Assembly: GCA_039000515.1 (NCBI GenBank)
Contig: JBCFYV010000012.1
Coordinates: 26,863,412-26,927,411 of the forward strand
DNA: 64,000 nt
Origin: Timema cristinae
Lineage: Eukaryota > Arthropoda > Insecta > Phasmatodea > Timematidae
Direction: 5' to 3'
A program made the position numbers and the translations under genes. Under the pieces are notes generated by a model, which saw only the letters and a list, made by a program, of their open reading frames with translations, ran no database searches and had not been told where the DNA came from. The stretch's first letter is position 1. The number at the start of each line of letters is the position of its first letter. Positions 11,926 to 23,400 of the stretch are shown here, piece by piece.

Positions 11926-12338
11926 CATTCTATCCCACCCAGGTCCATTCTAATGCTATCCTCCCAGCTTCATCTAAGTCTTCCAAATGAATTCTTCTCA
12001 TTGAGTTTGACAATTAGTACCCTGAACAGGGTTCTAGAATCCTCCACTAGAATTTCACGTCCTGTCAACCGTAATCTGCGAAATTTGACTATCCTAACAA
12101 TTTCTTGTGTACAGGTATATAACTCATCATATCGTAACCTCATTCGTTCTCCAATTTATTTATCTTTTTTTGGACCAAATATCTTCCTAAGCACCTTGTT
12201 TTCGAACAACCCAAATTTGTTTTTGTCATCCAAGCTAGGCATCCACGTTTCACAACCATAGAGAACAACTTTTAGAAATTTACTATTTTGTATATTATTA
12301 GTTTTACATTCCTTGAAAGCAGGTGAGATATCAACCAC
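11926..12338 (-). pseudogene. LINE reverse-transcriptase C-terminal fragment
   Basis: The minus strand encodes VVLYGCETWMPSL followed by FENKVLRKIFGPKKDK, a signature of the region after the catalytic core in RTE/'craniofacial development protein 2-like' and related insect LINEs, where VLLYGCETW and FERKVLRKIFGP are typical. Further on, RYDELYT, FRRLRLTG and FGRLRWSWED match the usual R-x-R-x-N-x-EL, RLRWLGH and RGRP-RW blocks. Two in-frame stops interrupt it: TAA right after KKDK, and TGA inside the last block. The catalytic (F/Y)xDD core is absent, so this is a 5'-truncated, dead copy. Its 3' side (lower coordinates) runs straight into the 56-bp minisatellite, which may be its 3' UTR. Confidence 0.8.
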
Positions 12339-12439
12339 TTATTGTCCAAGTAATAACGTGCATTTCCCGTATGTTTTATATTCCTTAATTCCATTCTAAT
12401 ATCGTTATTGTTAGTTGAATTTGTGTTTAAGTAATAAGT

Positions 12440-12560
12440 TTTCTACTCTCCTCCCACGCAAATATGGGTAAACCTTCTATAAATTCCATATTATTAATCG
12501 CTAACATGTTACATATACGTGTAATGCCGGAACGGAAATCAAGACGCAGTGATAATATTA
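12440..12560 (+). repeat. SINE body and tail fragment
   Basis: CTCTCCTCCCACGCAAATAT, then TAATCGCTAACATG, then GCCGGAACGGAAATCAAGAC and GCAGTGATAATA, matching the body and shared tail of the window's SINEs. Confidence 0.6.
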
Positions 12561-12589
12561 TAAAATAAAATATTTGTACAAACATGAGT

Positions 12590-14135
12590 GTTTGCTTTTT
12601 ATTTCTCGGTATCTTATATGTAGAGAAAGTATTGTGATCGTCAAAAAAATTGAGCTCGAGATTTTGATGAATCTCGACCTTTCATGAACCCGGAATCCGA
12701 AACATTCGTTACTGAATTTTGTCTGTCTGTATGTCTGTACTTCCAACTAGAGCCTACACTATTTTACCGATCAGATTAAAACTTGGTATCTATGGTTTTC
12801 ATTGGCTGCTCCAAGGAATTTTTCGAATTGTATATCTAACGCTATAATTAAGGGTAGTTTATTGAAGAGAGAAAAAAAAAGAAAAAAGACGATTTTTTCA
12901 AAATCGTCTATAATGATTTTGATTAAATTTAATTTATAAAAATTCCAAACAAAATGGCTACTCTCAATATTTTGGCAAAATGACTTTAAGGGCTTCAGTC
13001 AAATGCGTAAATTATTATTTTTTTCATATCTCAAAAACTATTTGAGATATGAAATTACTTATCATTACAAATGTGTAGATCTATTTATAATACAAATATT
13101 TTATTCAAAGCATATTTTTTTAAACCAATAACTTTCAAACTATATGCAAATATTTATTGTTTTTAAATTTTCGAACACAAAAGTATTGCGACCGTAAAAA
13201 AATCTAACCTGAAATGTTGATGATGTCAATGATTCATGACCCCCCGAATCCTAAAAAGTGTTCTTTGCAATTCCGTCTGTCTGTGTGTCTGTTTAAACTT
13301 AGAATTAAGAGTGGTTTAATAAAGGACGAAAAGAGAAAAAAATCGATTTTTTCAAAATTGTCTCTAACGATTTTGATTAAAACGCGTATCTAGGCGTTGA
13401 TTAAGATTTTAAACAAACTGGCTATTTTCATTTTCTCATGAAAATGAATTTAGGGTACTTTACTGAAACTGAAATGTCCGTATATCCGCAACTATTTGAG
13501 ATACTAAATAACTTATCATTGCAAAATTGTAGCACTATTAAAAATAATAAAACTTGCATTTGAAATATATTTTTATAAATTCAACAGTTTCTGAGATATT
13601 GGCATATATATTAATACAAGTTTGTGAGCTTTAGTTGTAAATAGATACTACTTAAGTTTTAATGCTATAGTTCTCCAATGTCATAGAGTAATTAAATATA
13701 AGTAAGTTTCTCAAAAAGTTTATGTTATTTTTCCTTAAACCTCTTAGGAGACACTTTCGCACAATAATGATTTATTTAAAATTTATAAATGAGGAATTTA
13801 ATAACATGCGATGACAAGAAGATGTGCAAACCTAATAAAATGCGAAAATTTTAATTGAAATTTGAAATTGTAATACGAAGTGTTGAGCCTTGTGACACAA
13901 TATTGATCTTTTTTATCAGTCCAAACATAAAAAATGAGGACATTAATTCTTTAAAAATAAAATTCTAAAATTTAAAACTTGGACTCAAAAAAGGTTTTGC
14001 ATAAGTATAGTACAATTCATGCTTGGGTTTGCTAGTGTAAATTATTTTGTTTCACATATATTACGAGTTTTGAACAAATATCTCAATTTTTAAACAATAG
14101 CGTGAGAAAGTCCGTGCGGAATTCCGTATCATTTA
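12590..14135 (+). repeat. Repeat family F, copy 2 (long, two-module form)
   Basis: A non-coding element of about 1.55 kb. It starts TTTCTCGGTATCTTATATGT-AGAGAAAGTATTG, a potential hairpin (TTTCTC and GAGAAA). Two diverged modules follow. Module 1 (12.59-13.16 kb) and module 2 (13.17-13.62 kb) share ordered blocks: TGACGTTTCATGA-like, CTGTCTGTCTGTxTGT, AAATTAAGxGTxGTTTA, CGATTTTTTCAAAATxGTCT, AACTATTTGAGATA, ACTTATCATTxCAAA, AACxxTTTCxxAxxTAT. A unique 3' domain (13.63-14.13 kb) ends TAGCGTGAGAAAGTCCGTGC and GGAATTCCGTATCATTTATT. No protein is encoded; probably a non-autonomous mobile element. Confidence 0.85.
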
Positions 14136-15769
14136 TTTTTTATAATTAAATAAGTATTTTATTATAACGTTTATCAGCAAGACTTTTAGTGGCTTTACCT
14201 AAGGGGTGATAATAAGTAAGGTCGTGTAAAGTAAATACACCTACTTAAGATTTAGAATAGGGTAGTAACTACAGTTGTAAATAATCCCTTGGAGTAAACT
14301 ACTCTCATATGTGCGTGTCTAGGGAGGCCTGGATTCAAACTTACAAACCACGATAGCATTTATATTTTTTATTGATTTCTTTAAGTCCAAATACTTGTAA
14401 CCACTGGTACGGCTACAAGCTAAAAGTAGTACATTGATTATTAGGTCAACTTTATTGAAGAACAAATCGAAACTTAAAACAAATTATAATAATATTTCAT
14501 AGATTTTTTTTTTATCTTACACTAATTATTTACAAAAATGACTGTCATGAGATTCAATCGTATCGGTGGCAATGCAGGATAAACGTAAGTTTCGTCTAGT
14601 CTAGTTTCTAGGTGACGGGGGCGTTGGTGTTAAAATTTAGGCTGAGAGTAGAATGTAGAGAGGTATAACTTCTAAATGTTTCACCCTTTCCCTTCACATA
14701 AATGTGAATGAATACATGTCCAATCAATTCCAACGTTTCTATTATACGAGCATACTCTTCCTAATAGTTGTGTTGGACTCATTGATGACCAGCAACACGG
14801 TATAGCCCTAAAACCGATGGGTTTCCGTTTCTCACTGTTGAATGGAACTGTAAATATATTTACCTCGTTACCCAGATTTGTATTTTGGTGATCGGATGTT
14901 CTAACCACCCTAAGCAGATCTACTCAAGGGCTGGTGTAACCGTGACTTGGCGATAGGGGGTTGTTGTAGGGAAAAAAAAGGGACTTGATCAATGTTGTAA
15001 TAATCACCCCGCATAGGTTAGTCATTTATTGTTGCTCTTCAATTGGGACATTTTGCCTCCGGCTAAAGTGCTTCAATATCGTGTATTGTGGTTGATTTTG
15101 TTTAATCTGGCCAGCCTTGCCTCATGGTTAGTGTGGTGTCTGTATATTGAAGGCAGGGAATAACTGAATATCTACAACAATTAGTAGGAAATTATATAAA
15201 CAAAATAACACATTTAATTTTCAAAGGATTAGAATGTTTTACAAATATAGTTTCAATAAAACTATTATACAAATATTGTGGGGATAATCTTCAACATTAA
15301 GACCGGAAACTGGCTAGGTGACTTTCAACTCAACGTAAAATTATGTTTAATGATATTGAAGAGAAAGCATTATATTCGATGCAGTGGAATGCGTTGTGTC
15401 GGTCAACTCTGCACATGGTTTCCTCGCGACAATTGGGCGGTACAGCCCTCTCAGTCAACATTCCACACTCGCAAGTGTGACAGTTCACACCTATCAAAGA
15501 TATTGTTCAGCCGTAGCAGTTGCTCACGACTACGTGAGAAATGTTATGTAAAAAGTCACATTAGATAGAGTAGAGTTTCCTAACCTGGGTGAAACCACCT
15601 CCCAGAGGATGGTAAATTGTTAGGGGGTGATATGGGAGAGTTTAGATTTTAATGAATATTACAGAAATAGTATTAAATTAATAACCAGCATGAAGTACTC
15701 GTATTAGCCTGGGAGAGATAGAATAAGGAAAAAATGGTAGAAAGTAGATTAAACCACTTTTCTTTTCAA
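14136..15769. other. No gene supported; scattered old repeat pieces
   Basis: A SINE-body-like scrap (CACCCTTTCCCTTCACATAA) sits at about 14681. CCTAACCTGGGTGAAACCAC at about 15580 resembles a hAT-type end. A 96-residue plus frame at 15278-15568 and a 75-residue minus frame at 14681-14908 show no recognisable motif. Confidence 0.35.
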
Positions 15770-16215
15770 AAATGTTAATCAAAAAGTGTAAATAAGGACT
15801 AAAAGAAAATAAATTGTTTAAAAGAACCCTAAGGTAAAAATTGTATAAGGATTAAAAATAAATAATCAATTTTTTTTAAATCTTGTCACTTTTAAGTTAG
15901 CCTTCCAGCCCGTTTACAATTTTGCACTAGTTGCCCTATTTAACCTTAAACACCTTTTACCCTGTTTGCAATATTTAATCCTTTGACCCCTATTTACCGT
16001 TTTTACCACTTTTTCGTAAGCCTTTTTTGCCCTTTTGGAACATTTACACTTTCATTCATTTTCCCCCTTTGATTCTTTTGTCACTTTTGATCTTATTTAA
16101 TCCTTTATTGCGCTTTTATCCTTATGAACTATTTGCCCATTTTATACATTTTTAATCCTTTTTCCACTTTTCACACTTTTTATGTGACCCTTTTTCTCTA
16201 TTTTTTAAAAGAATT
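15770..16215. repeat. Purine-rich then pyrimidine-rich low-complexity tract
   Basis: From about 15770 to 15880 the plus strand is A/G-rich (AAAAGTGTAAATAAGGACTA). From about 15885 to 16210 it becomes C/T-rich, with recurring imperfect motifs such as CCTTTT, CACTTTT and TAATCCTTT. The two parts are rough reverse complements of each other in motif content. Confidence 0.6.
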
Positions 16216-17509
16216 ATTAAATTTAATTTGTATTCTTAATGCATTTTTAACCTTTTAGATTAAGTAGATGATCTACCCTGGATAAATTTTCTTAAGGGAC
16301 CCCCCCCCCCCTTCATTCACCATTTACGGCTTCTTCATTTTAAAATTTAAGGTTCAGACCATATTAGTATATTTCAATCTACTAACACAATGAAATATAC
16401 TAATTTATTATTTTAGTTTTGGGAAAAATTTAAAACAGAATTTCACAAGCCCCTTCTCCAAAAAGTAAATATTTAAATTTTATTTTGTTACTCGAGTAAT
16501 CACTATACATTCCTGGAAAATATTAATTTTCTACCACACATAAAAATGCTTTATTCTGTTAAGCCATCCTCACCCGTTCCCTGTTTCCCATATTCTCAAT
16601 AACAAATTTAATATTTTCCGTCCTTAATGTTTATTTGAGGTGTTATTTTTTACCTACCACCAAATTTCATTTTCTATAACACTGGGGAATAGTTGTTTAT
16701 TATTAGTATTTTGAAATTTAAATCCTTCCCACATTTTTTAACCAATCCACTCTTCGAAAATTCAAATATTAATATGTATTGGTTCATCTGAAGTTGTTTC
16801 TCTAACTGCCAGCCAAATATTCTTTGTCTACATAATCTAAATATATTTTTTCTCAAATTAATAGGCCTTCCATTTCTTGGAGCCACATTTTGAAATTTCT
16901 CAATTTTAAATTTTCCTTGTTACATTGGGCAATCCCGTTACCTTCCTTTCAAACCAAATTTCAAGATTTCAAGCCATGGATTGGTGAAATACGGAGATGA
17001 ATGAGTCAGTATGTCACGCACCTTTCTAAACCCCCCCATCCTCTTAGGGGTAGATTTGAAAAACTCTAAAAAAACCATCAAACCCAAATCTAGAGAGAAA
17101 CATATTTTTAAACTTCAAGGCTCTATGTCCATTGGTTCAAAATTTAAATCAGAGAATTTTGAAACCTTCAAACCCCCTCATTTTACCCGTTGGATGCCAA
17201 ACTTGAAAAACCCTGTCTTATCTCTTGTTTAAGTCTTAAAAGGAATCTTCAGACCAAATGTCAAGTTTTCAGTTGCAGGTTTCTGTAAATACAGTGAAGA
17301 GTGAGTGAGTGGGCTTTGCCTTAATAATTGCACACAACAAGATATTAGACAAAAGGTTCTTGATTATATTTTAATGTTTATCTTCTATAGTATTGTCAGT
17401 ATTTCAAATTACTTAGGCCTTTGTTTGGCAATACATATAGATATATATAATATAAATTATTCAAATACTTATATTTTCCTTGGGTACTTTTTTACCTTCT
17501 TGTTAACTT
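16216..17509. other. Nothing recognised
   Basis: AT-rich with a run of 12 C at about 16300. Open frames at 16674-16886 (minus), 17011-17232 and 17305-17517 (plus) have no motif I recognise. Confidence 0.4.
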
Positions 17510-17990
17510 ACAGGTAGAAAGTATTATTACTGTCACAAAAATCAATCTCGAGATTTTGATGAATTTCGTCGTTGCTTGACCCCCCCCCCCCCCCCCCCCC
17601 GAAACCGAAAAAGTTGTTTTTGCACTTCCGTCATTCTGTCTGTACTCAGGTCAGAGCCCGATCGGGATAAAACTTTGTATCTAGGGTTTTCATAGGGTTA
17701 CCCCGAGGTTTTTTTGGAATTGGACATCTAACCCTAAAATTAAGGGTAGTTTCCTGAAAGGTGAAAAGAGTAGAATAATCGATTTTATCAAAATAGCTCT
17801 AAACATTTTGAATAAATTTCATTTCCAAGCATTGATCAATATTACAAACAAAATGGCATATTTCAATTTTTCGTTGAAATAACTTTAAGTGTTCCGGTAT
17901 GATGCGAAAATTATAATTACGAGCTGTAATTAAATATCTCCATTTTTAAACAATGGAGTGAGAAAGTTCTTACAGAGTTCCGTCCATCTT
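17510..17990 (+). repeat. Repeat family F, copy 3 (short, one-module form)
   Basis: Starts TTACAGGTAGAAAGTATTAT and CTCGAGATTTTGATGAATTTC, then a run of about 21 C (17580-17600) where other copies have CATGACCCCC, TTCCGTCATTCTGTCTGTAC, AAAATTAAGGGTAGTTT and ATAATCGATTTTATCAAAAT. It jumps to the terminal block AACAATGGAGTGAGAAAGTT and GAGTTCCGTCCATCTTTTT. Module 2 and most of the 3' domain are missing, as expected of an internally deleted copy. Confidence 0.8.
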
Positions 17991-19314
17991 TTTTCACTAG
18001 AGGTACTTGATGCAACTTAATCAAAATTGACAAAAGTTTACTTATACATATTCATATTAAATATTTAGTTTGAAATAATTAAATATGGATGTACGATGTA
18101 ACAGGAATTTAAAGTTATTTTCGCCGTATTTAGCTTGCGATTTAGATTTAACTTTGTTGTGGATGGAAGGGGGGGGCTGGTATTTAACAAGAGATTGGGA
18201 AACACTGGTAAAGAATGGAGATGAGTATCGCCTTCATGTTTCTAATTCTATTTGTTGTTTCAAAAGGCAAAAACATATTTGTTTCTAATATTATTTTTCT
18301 ACATTGATTCCATCGCCAGTAAAACAACCACACCAATATCATTTATATCGTTCCTTCTTAATATAATGATACATAATATTGTGAATCTTAAATTGTCTAA
18401 ACATTTATTACCCAAGTATTGAATATTCTTCCTTTCAATTAAATTATCTAAATCATCAAATTGTTTTAAAACAAATTAATCTTAAGATTTGAGAGTGTAA
18501 GCTTTACGTTATGATTATGGTTTATCGGTTATAATTTACTCATTCAAATTGTAAGGGATTACATTATTATTGAAAGTATGTAATTCACTTGAGACAAATA
18601 ATGACTAATGAAGTGTCCTCTGGCTTATTTAAGCAAGCCGTACTACAGATATACTATGCGTTTTGCCTATGTATCCTATCTCACGGCGCTTCCACAAAGA
18701 AAGCAATGTGCCCCTGAGTTTCCAGAAACTACCCGTCATACACACCTGTAAGAAACATTACTTGTAAATTCTCACGGCGCTTCCAATATGCAAGAAGATG
18801 AGTTTGGTCACGGCCGTATTTAGGAATGTTAACTGTGACTTAACAATCTGATGCCTGTTATGGAGTATTATGTGAGGATTTCCCGTTTTATTTAATTTAA
18901 AACTATAATTGGTGTTTTAAACCATATTCATTTTGAATTATTATTGATCGAAATGGGTTTTATGCCTATTGTTTAAATTGGGTTATTTTAAAGATGTAAG
19001 AAAATGCAAAAGTTAAGATTAAAATAAGAATTATGCATTAGTATTAGTAAATTATTACTAGTCAACATGATTTTTATCTCTAGAAATATTTTAGCAGTTT
19101 TAAGTCCATTTTTGTGCGTAGATATCGGAAATGTCAATACAAATGCCATATCACATTTTTGGGAGTATAGAATTTTTGTACTCACGCGTATTGCTAACAT
19201 TTTACTAGGATTTAGTGAAGTGAATATGATCATGAGCTACATTATAGTTGTTTCACGCAAACATAAAAAATTATCTTATAGTAAAACATGACACTGATCA
19301 GACTCATAAATAAA
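17991..19314. other. No gene supported
   Basis: A 67-residue plus frame at 18085-18288 and overlapping frames at 18988-19291 have no recognisable motif. A 15-base direct repeat CTCACGGCGCTTCCA occurs at about 18680 and 18771. Confidence 0.4.
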
Positions 19315-20219
19315 TATTTTTACTTTCTCGCTATCTTGCAGGTAGAGAAAGTATTGTGTTCGACAAAAAAAATCGAACTTAAGATTTTTATGAATCTCGA
19401 CGTTTCATGACCCCCGAATCCGAAAATGTGGGTTTTGAATCTCCTTCTGCTTGTCTGTCTGTACCTCCGACTAGAGCCTAAACTATTTTACCAATTGGGC
19501 TAAAACTTGGTGTATATAGGGTTTTCATAGGGTTGCACCGAGGGATTTTTGGAATTGGATATGTAACCTTAAAATTAAGAGTAGTTTATCGAAGGAAAAA
19601 AAGAAAAAAGTCGATTTTCCCAAAATCGGCTCTAACAATTTTGATTACATTTCATTTCTAAACATTTATAAATAATACAAACAAAATGGTTACTTTCAAT
19701 ATTTTGGCAAAATGACTTTAAGGGTCCTGGTCTGATGCGTAAATTATCATTTTATTATCATAGCTCCGAAACTATTTGATAAATGAAATTACTTATAATT
19801 ACAAATATGTAAATCGTTTTATGATACAAATATTTATTTGGAGTATATTTTAATAAAACCAATAACTTTCAAGCTATATGCAAATATTTATATTTTTTAA
19901 CTTTTCGAAAACCGTAAAAAAATCTAACCCGATATGTTGATGGAATGTTGACGTCTCATAACCTCTTGAACCCTAAAATGTGGTATTTGCAATGCTGTCT
20001 GTGTGTCTTTTTAAACTTGAAATTAAGAGTAGTTTAGTAAAAAGCAAAAAGAGAAAGAATCTATTTTCTCAAAATAGGCTCCAATGATTTTGTTTTAAAT
20101 TCGTATCTAGGCGTTGATTCTTATTATAAATAAACTGGCTATTTTCATTTTCCCGTGAAAATGACATTTATGGTAATTTATAGAAGCGGGAATTTCCGTA
20201 TCTTCGCAACTATTTGAGA

Positions 20220-20230
20220 TACTAGATAAC
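20220..20230. repeat. Left target-site duplication of the SINE pair
   Basis: TACTAGATAAC here and TACTAAATAAC at 20831-20841 flank the whole SINE pair. The uninterrupted copy at about 13.50 kb carries TACTAAATAAC once. Confidence 0.7.
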
Positions 20231-20545
20231 TAATAATAATAAATAATAATAATAATAATAATAGGTGACCTGGTGGTCTAGGGGTAAGGTGTCAGACTTC
20301 TGTGCTGGCGGCAGGGGTTCAATCCTCGGTCCCGGCACAGATTTATCTGATTTCCAAACCCTTCCTTCACCTCTGACAAGACATCTTGTGAATGTGGGGA
20401 ATGCCAGGTCTCCACCGTGGTTCGGATTCCACGTTAAACTGTAGGTCCTTCATTTCATCTCACAATCACCCTACCATTACACATTATCGTAAGTGCGTAT
20501 AACTTGAACGGGTAGTAAGACGCGGTGCTAATAATAATAATAATA
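20231..20545 (+). repeat. SINE type B (plus strand)
   Basis: After a short TAA/AAT run, the head GGTGACCTGGTGGTCTAGGG gives a box A. GGGGTTCAATCCTCGG is box B. The body contains TTCCTTCACCTCTGACAAG, and the tail is GAACGGGTAGTAAGACGCGG-TGCTA followed by (AAT)n. Its tRNA head differs from type A but its last ~35 bases are the same. Confidence 0.9.
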
Positions 20546-20576
<31 letters not shown>

Positions 20577-20830
20577 TTATTATATTTAGCACCGCTTCTT
20601 ACTAACCGTTCGGGTTATACGCTTAGAGTACTAATTACACTAATGGATTAGGAATTGGGAAGGTTGAATTAGAGGAAGTGAGCCCACATTTGCGTGGAGG
20701 GAGAGTGGAAAACCATTTAGGAAAAACCACCCCCAGTTCATCCGACTGAGATTCGAGCCTCAATCTCCCCGTCCTCAGCAGTTGAGCTCAACACGACAAT
20801 GCGTTAGCCAACTACGCCACCGAGGCGGGT
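20546..20830 (-). repeat. SINE type A (minus strand), tail-to-tail with type B
   Basis: An (ATT)n run is followed by TTTAGCACCGCTTCTTACTA and then, on the minus strand, the head CCTCGGTGGCGTAGTTGGCT, box B GGCTCGAATCTCAG and body GGGGGTGGTTTTTCCTAAAT. Its 5' end directly abuts the right target duplication. Confidence 0.9.
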
Positions 20831-20841
20831 TACTAAATAAC
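20831..20841. repeat. Right target-site duplication of the SINE pair
   Basis: TACTAAATAAC, matching 20220-20230 with one difference. Confidence 0.7.
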
Positions 20842-21505
20842 TTATCATTGCAAAATTGTATTACTATTAAAAATAATAAAACTTTTATATGAAATGTATT
20901 TTTATAAAACCAACAGTTTCATAGATATTGGCAAATATATTAATACAATTTTGTGAGCTTTAGCAATAAAGAGATACTACTTATGTATTAACGCAGTAAT
21001 TCTCCAATGCCATAGAGTAATTAAATATAAGTTTCTCAATGAATGTATGTTATTTTCCTTAAACCTCTTAAGAGATATTTTTGTACAACAATGATATATC
21101 TCCATTTTAGACTAAATAGTAAATATTTAATTTTTTATTGGTCAAAATTTATAAATGTGGAATTTGATAAATGCGATGCCATGAAGATGCACCAACACCT
21201 AATAAAATGTCAAAAATTTTAACCGTAAGTGGAAATTTTAATATGAATTGTTGACCCTTGCGGACCCAATATCGACTTTATCTATTGGTCGAAACATGCA
21301 AATGAGGACATTATTTCTTTAAAAAAAAAATTTTAAAACCAGGACTCAAAAAATGTTTTACATAAATATAGTGCAATTTATGCTTGGGTTTTCTAGTATA
21401 AATTATTTTGTTTCACATATATTATGAGTTTTGAGTAAATATATTCCTCTTTTAAACAATAGAGCGAGAAAGTCCGTGCGAAGTTCCGTACCATTTATTT
21501 TTAAT

Positions 21506-22259
21506 TTGCTCCTAGATGGCAGACTTGTCTCGAGAATATCGTTGTTGAACTGCTTTTATGATCACACAATATTTCAGTTAGGAAGGTACATTTATAACGT
21601 GATGGTTGATCTGTGTTTAATTGGAGGGTAAAGCTATCTTCTGATTCAACTTACATTGTATAGTTATTATGCCAAAGCAAAGAATGTAGTTTAATAACCT
21701 TGACAATTTCTGCTACCTGTGTGATAAGTTTACAACAAAAACGCTAAGAAGTAAATCGTTAGCGTTACTAAACGTACATAACATTTGTATTTTAGTTGCA
21801 ATGTGGACAACCAAAATGTAAACCGGGCCCTACATATGTGCTTTATTAAGTAGTACAGTAAAACTAGCAGTAATACGGCTATAATAAGGAAAAAATTGTG
21901 ATGTTAGTGAGAATCTACATGTAAGTAGATCAATGTATATATTTTTAGAATCGAAAGAGCCCTGAGTTTCAGGGTAGCTGTTTTATCAGTTATTTCGTCT
22001 TATAGTAGAGCGCTAAGATAAAAAGTGTTACTCTCTGCCGCCGCGCAGATGTCGCAACTACGTACCATCGCTTTACATGTGCTCGTTCTGGGAGTTACAT
22101 TTAGTATTTAGTGCTTGTAGCATTGTGTATTATTTTATAGATAATATTATTTTATATGAAAAATGTCCCAAAGTTTCCGTAATTCATTCAAATAAGTTCT
22201 TTTAAAATAAATAAAATAACTTTTTTTAAATAGCTGAAAATAAAATATATTTTATTTAT
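21506..22259. other. Nothing recognised
   Basis: AT-rich; a small GC-richer patch at 22020-22100 (CTGCCGCCGCGCAGATGTCG) has no assignable role. Confidence 0.4.
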
Positions 22260-23009
22260 GGGGGCGTTCATGTATTACACAAGCACCTTAGGCGGGGAGG
22301 GGGTTCGAGCTTTGTTTATATTTGCTGACGAGATGGAGGAGGGGGGGGTGTCAGAACAATGCTTACGTAAGACAAAGAAGACAAATAAAGACGGGCAAAA
22401 TTGAGCCAAAGCCGCTTGGACTTCGGAATCAATGAAGATGCTGCGTGGCTAAACGAGAAATAAGTGGAGAAGTCTATAGAAGTAGTCCAAATCTTGAGTG
22501 ACCTAACCCTCCCCCCAAATAGAAATATAATAATTTAAGTGTTGAGACGTGGATTCAAGGACCTTGGTCATCGGAATAAATGTTTTTTTATAAACATTAT
22601 ATTCAAATATTCACTAATAATACTTTTTTCATAAAATCAATTAAAAGTAAATTAAAATTTTAAACTTTTATAATGTTTTAACATGTTTCAATTCCACCCG
22701 TCCACTAAATTTAAATTCATCGTATACCGGTGCTAATTATCAATTATTTCTTAATATTAATTTAATCCTCCATGTTAATAATACCAGCAATTTGTAAATT
22801 TCATGAATTTTTAATATTTCTACCACCTATTCAGGCTATAATAAAAATTGTATGAAAAAAATAGTAGTTATTTTTGGGAACAAATAAAAAAGTCATCAAG
22901 ACTTTGTAAGCAAGAAGTGGGGGTCAGGAACTTGCTAACTTTTGCTTACAAAGGGGGTTAAAGGTTTAAAAATGGCAAAAAATTTCTTATGTAATACTTG
23001 AACTCCCCC
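22260..23009. mobile_element. ~750-bp non-autonomous DNA transposon with GGGGG-TTCA TIRs
   Basis: The left end GGGGGCGTTCATGTATTACA-CAAG and the reverse complement of the right end, GGGGGAGTTCAAGTATTACA-TAAG, match at 21 of 24 positions. A TAT trinucleotide flanks both ends (22257-22259 and 23010-23012) and may be a 3-bp target duplication. No coding frame inside. The superfamily is not recognised from the ends alone. Confidence 0.8.
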
Positions 23010-23039
23010 TATAAAGAAAACTTTTTAAATGTAACTTTT

Positions 23040-23066
23040 AATTATTATAATTCTATTATTATTATA

Positions 23067-23110
<44 letters not shown>

Positions 23111-23400
23111 ATTATTATATACTATCGCGTCTTTTTTCCCGTTTGTGTTCTACACACTTTCGCTAATGTGTAATGGTAAGGTAATTACGAGATGAAATGG
23201 AAGAACCTATAGTTTAACGGGCAATCCAAACCACGGTGGAGGCCTGGATTCCCCACATTCACAAGTTGGATTATACAGTCTTGGTCAGGGTGAAGGAAGG
23301 GTTTGGTAATCAGATAAATCTGTGCCGGGACCGAGGATTGAACACCGGACCCTCATCACAGAAGTCCGACACCTTACCCCTAGACCACCATGTCACCTTA
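23040..23400 (-). repeat. SINE type B (minus strand) with (TTA)n tail
   Basis: Reading minus: head GGTGACATGGTGGTCTAGGG, TAAGGTGTCGGACTTCTGTG, box B GGTGTTCAATCCTCGG, body TTCCTTCACCCTGAC, diverged tail ACAAACGGGAAAAAAGACGC, then (AAT)n represented by the TTATTA run at 23040-23130. Confidence 0.85.

Larger units (their letters stand above)
19315..21505 (+). repeat. Repeat family F, copy 4 (long form, split by SINEs)
   Basis: Same two-module architecture as copy 2: start TACTTTCTCGCTATCTTGCA with GGTAGAGAAAGTATTG; GACGTTTCATGACCCCCGAA; second module from about 19910; 3' domain to AGAGCGAGAAAGTCCGTGC and AAGTTCCGTACCATTTATTT. Two SINEs at 20231-20830 interrupt module 2. Removing them restores the order seen in copy 2 (GAGATACTAAATAACTTATC). 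ACTTTCTCGCTAT at the start and AGCGAGAAAGT near the end are inverted matches of about 11 bases. Confidence 0.85.

Noticed and set aside
20264..20345. Functional tRNA gene at the head of SINE B
   Set aside because: It repeats at 23.4 kb with the same body and tail and lacks a foldable anticodon arm.
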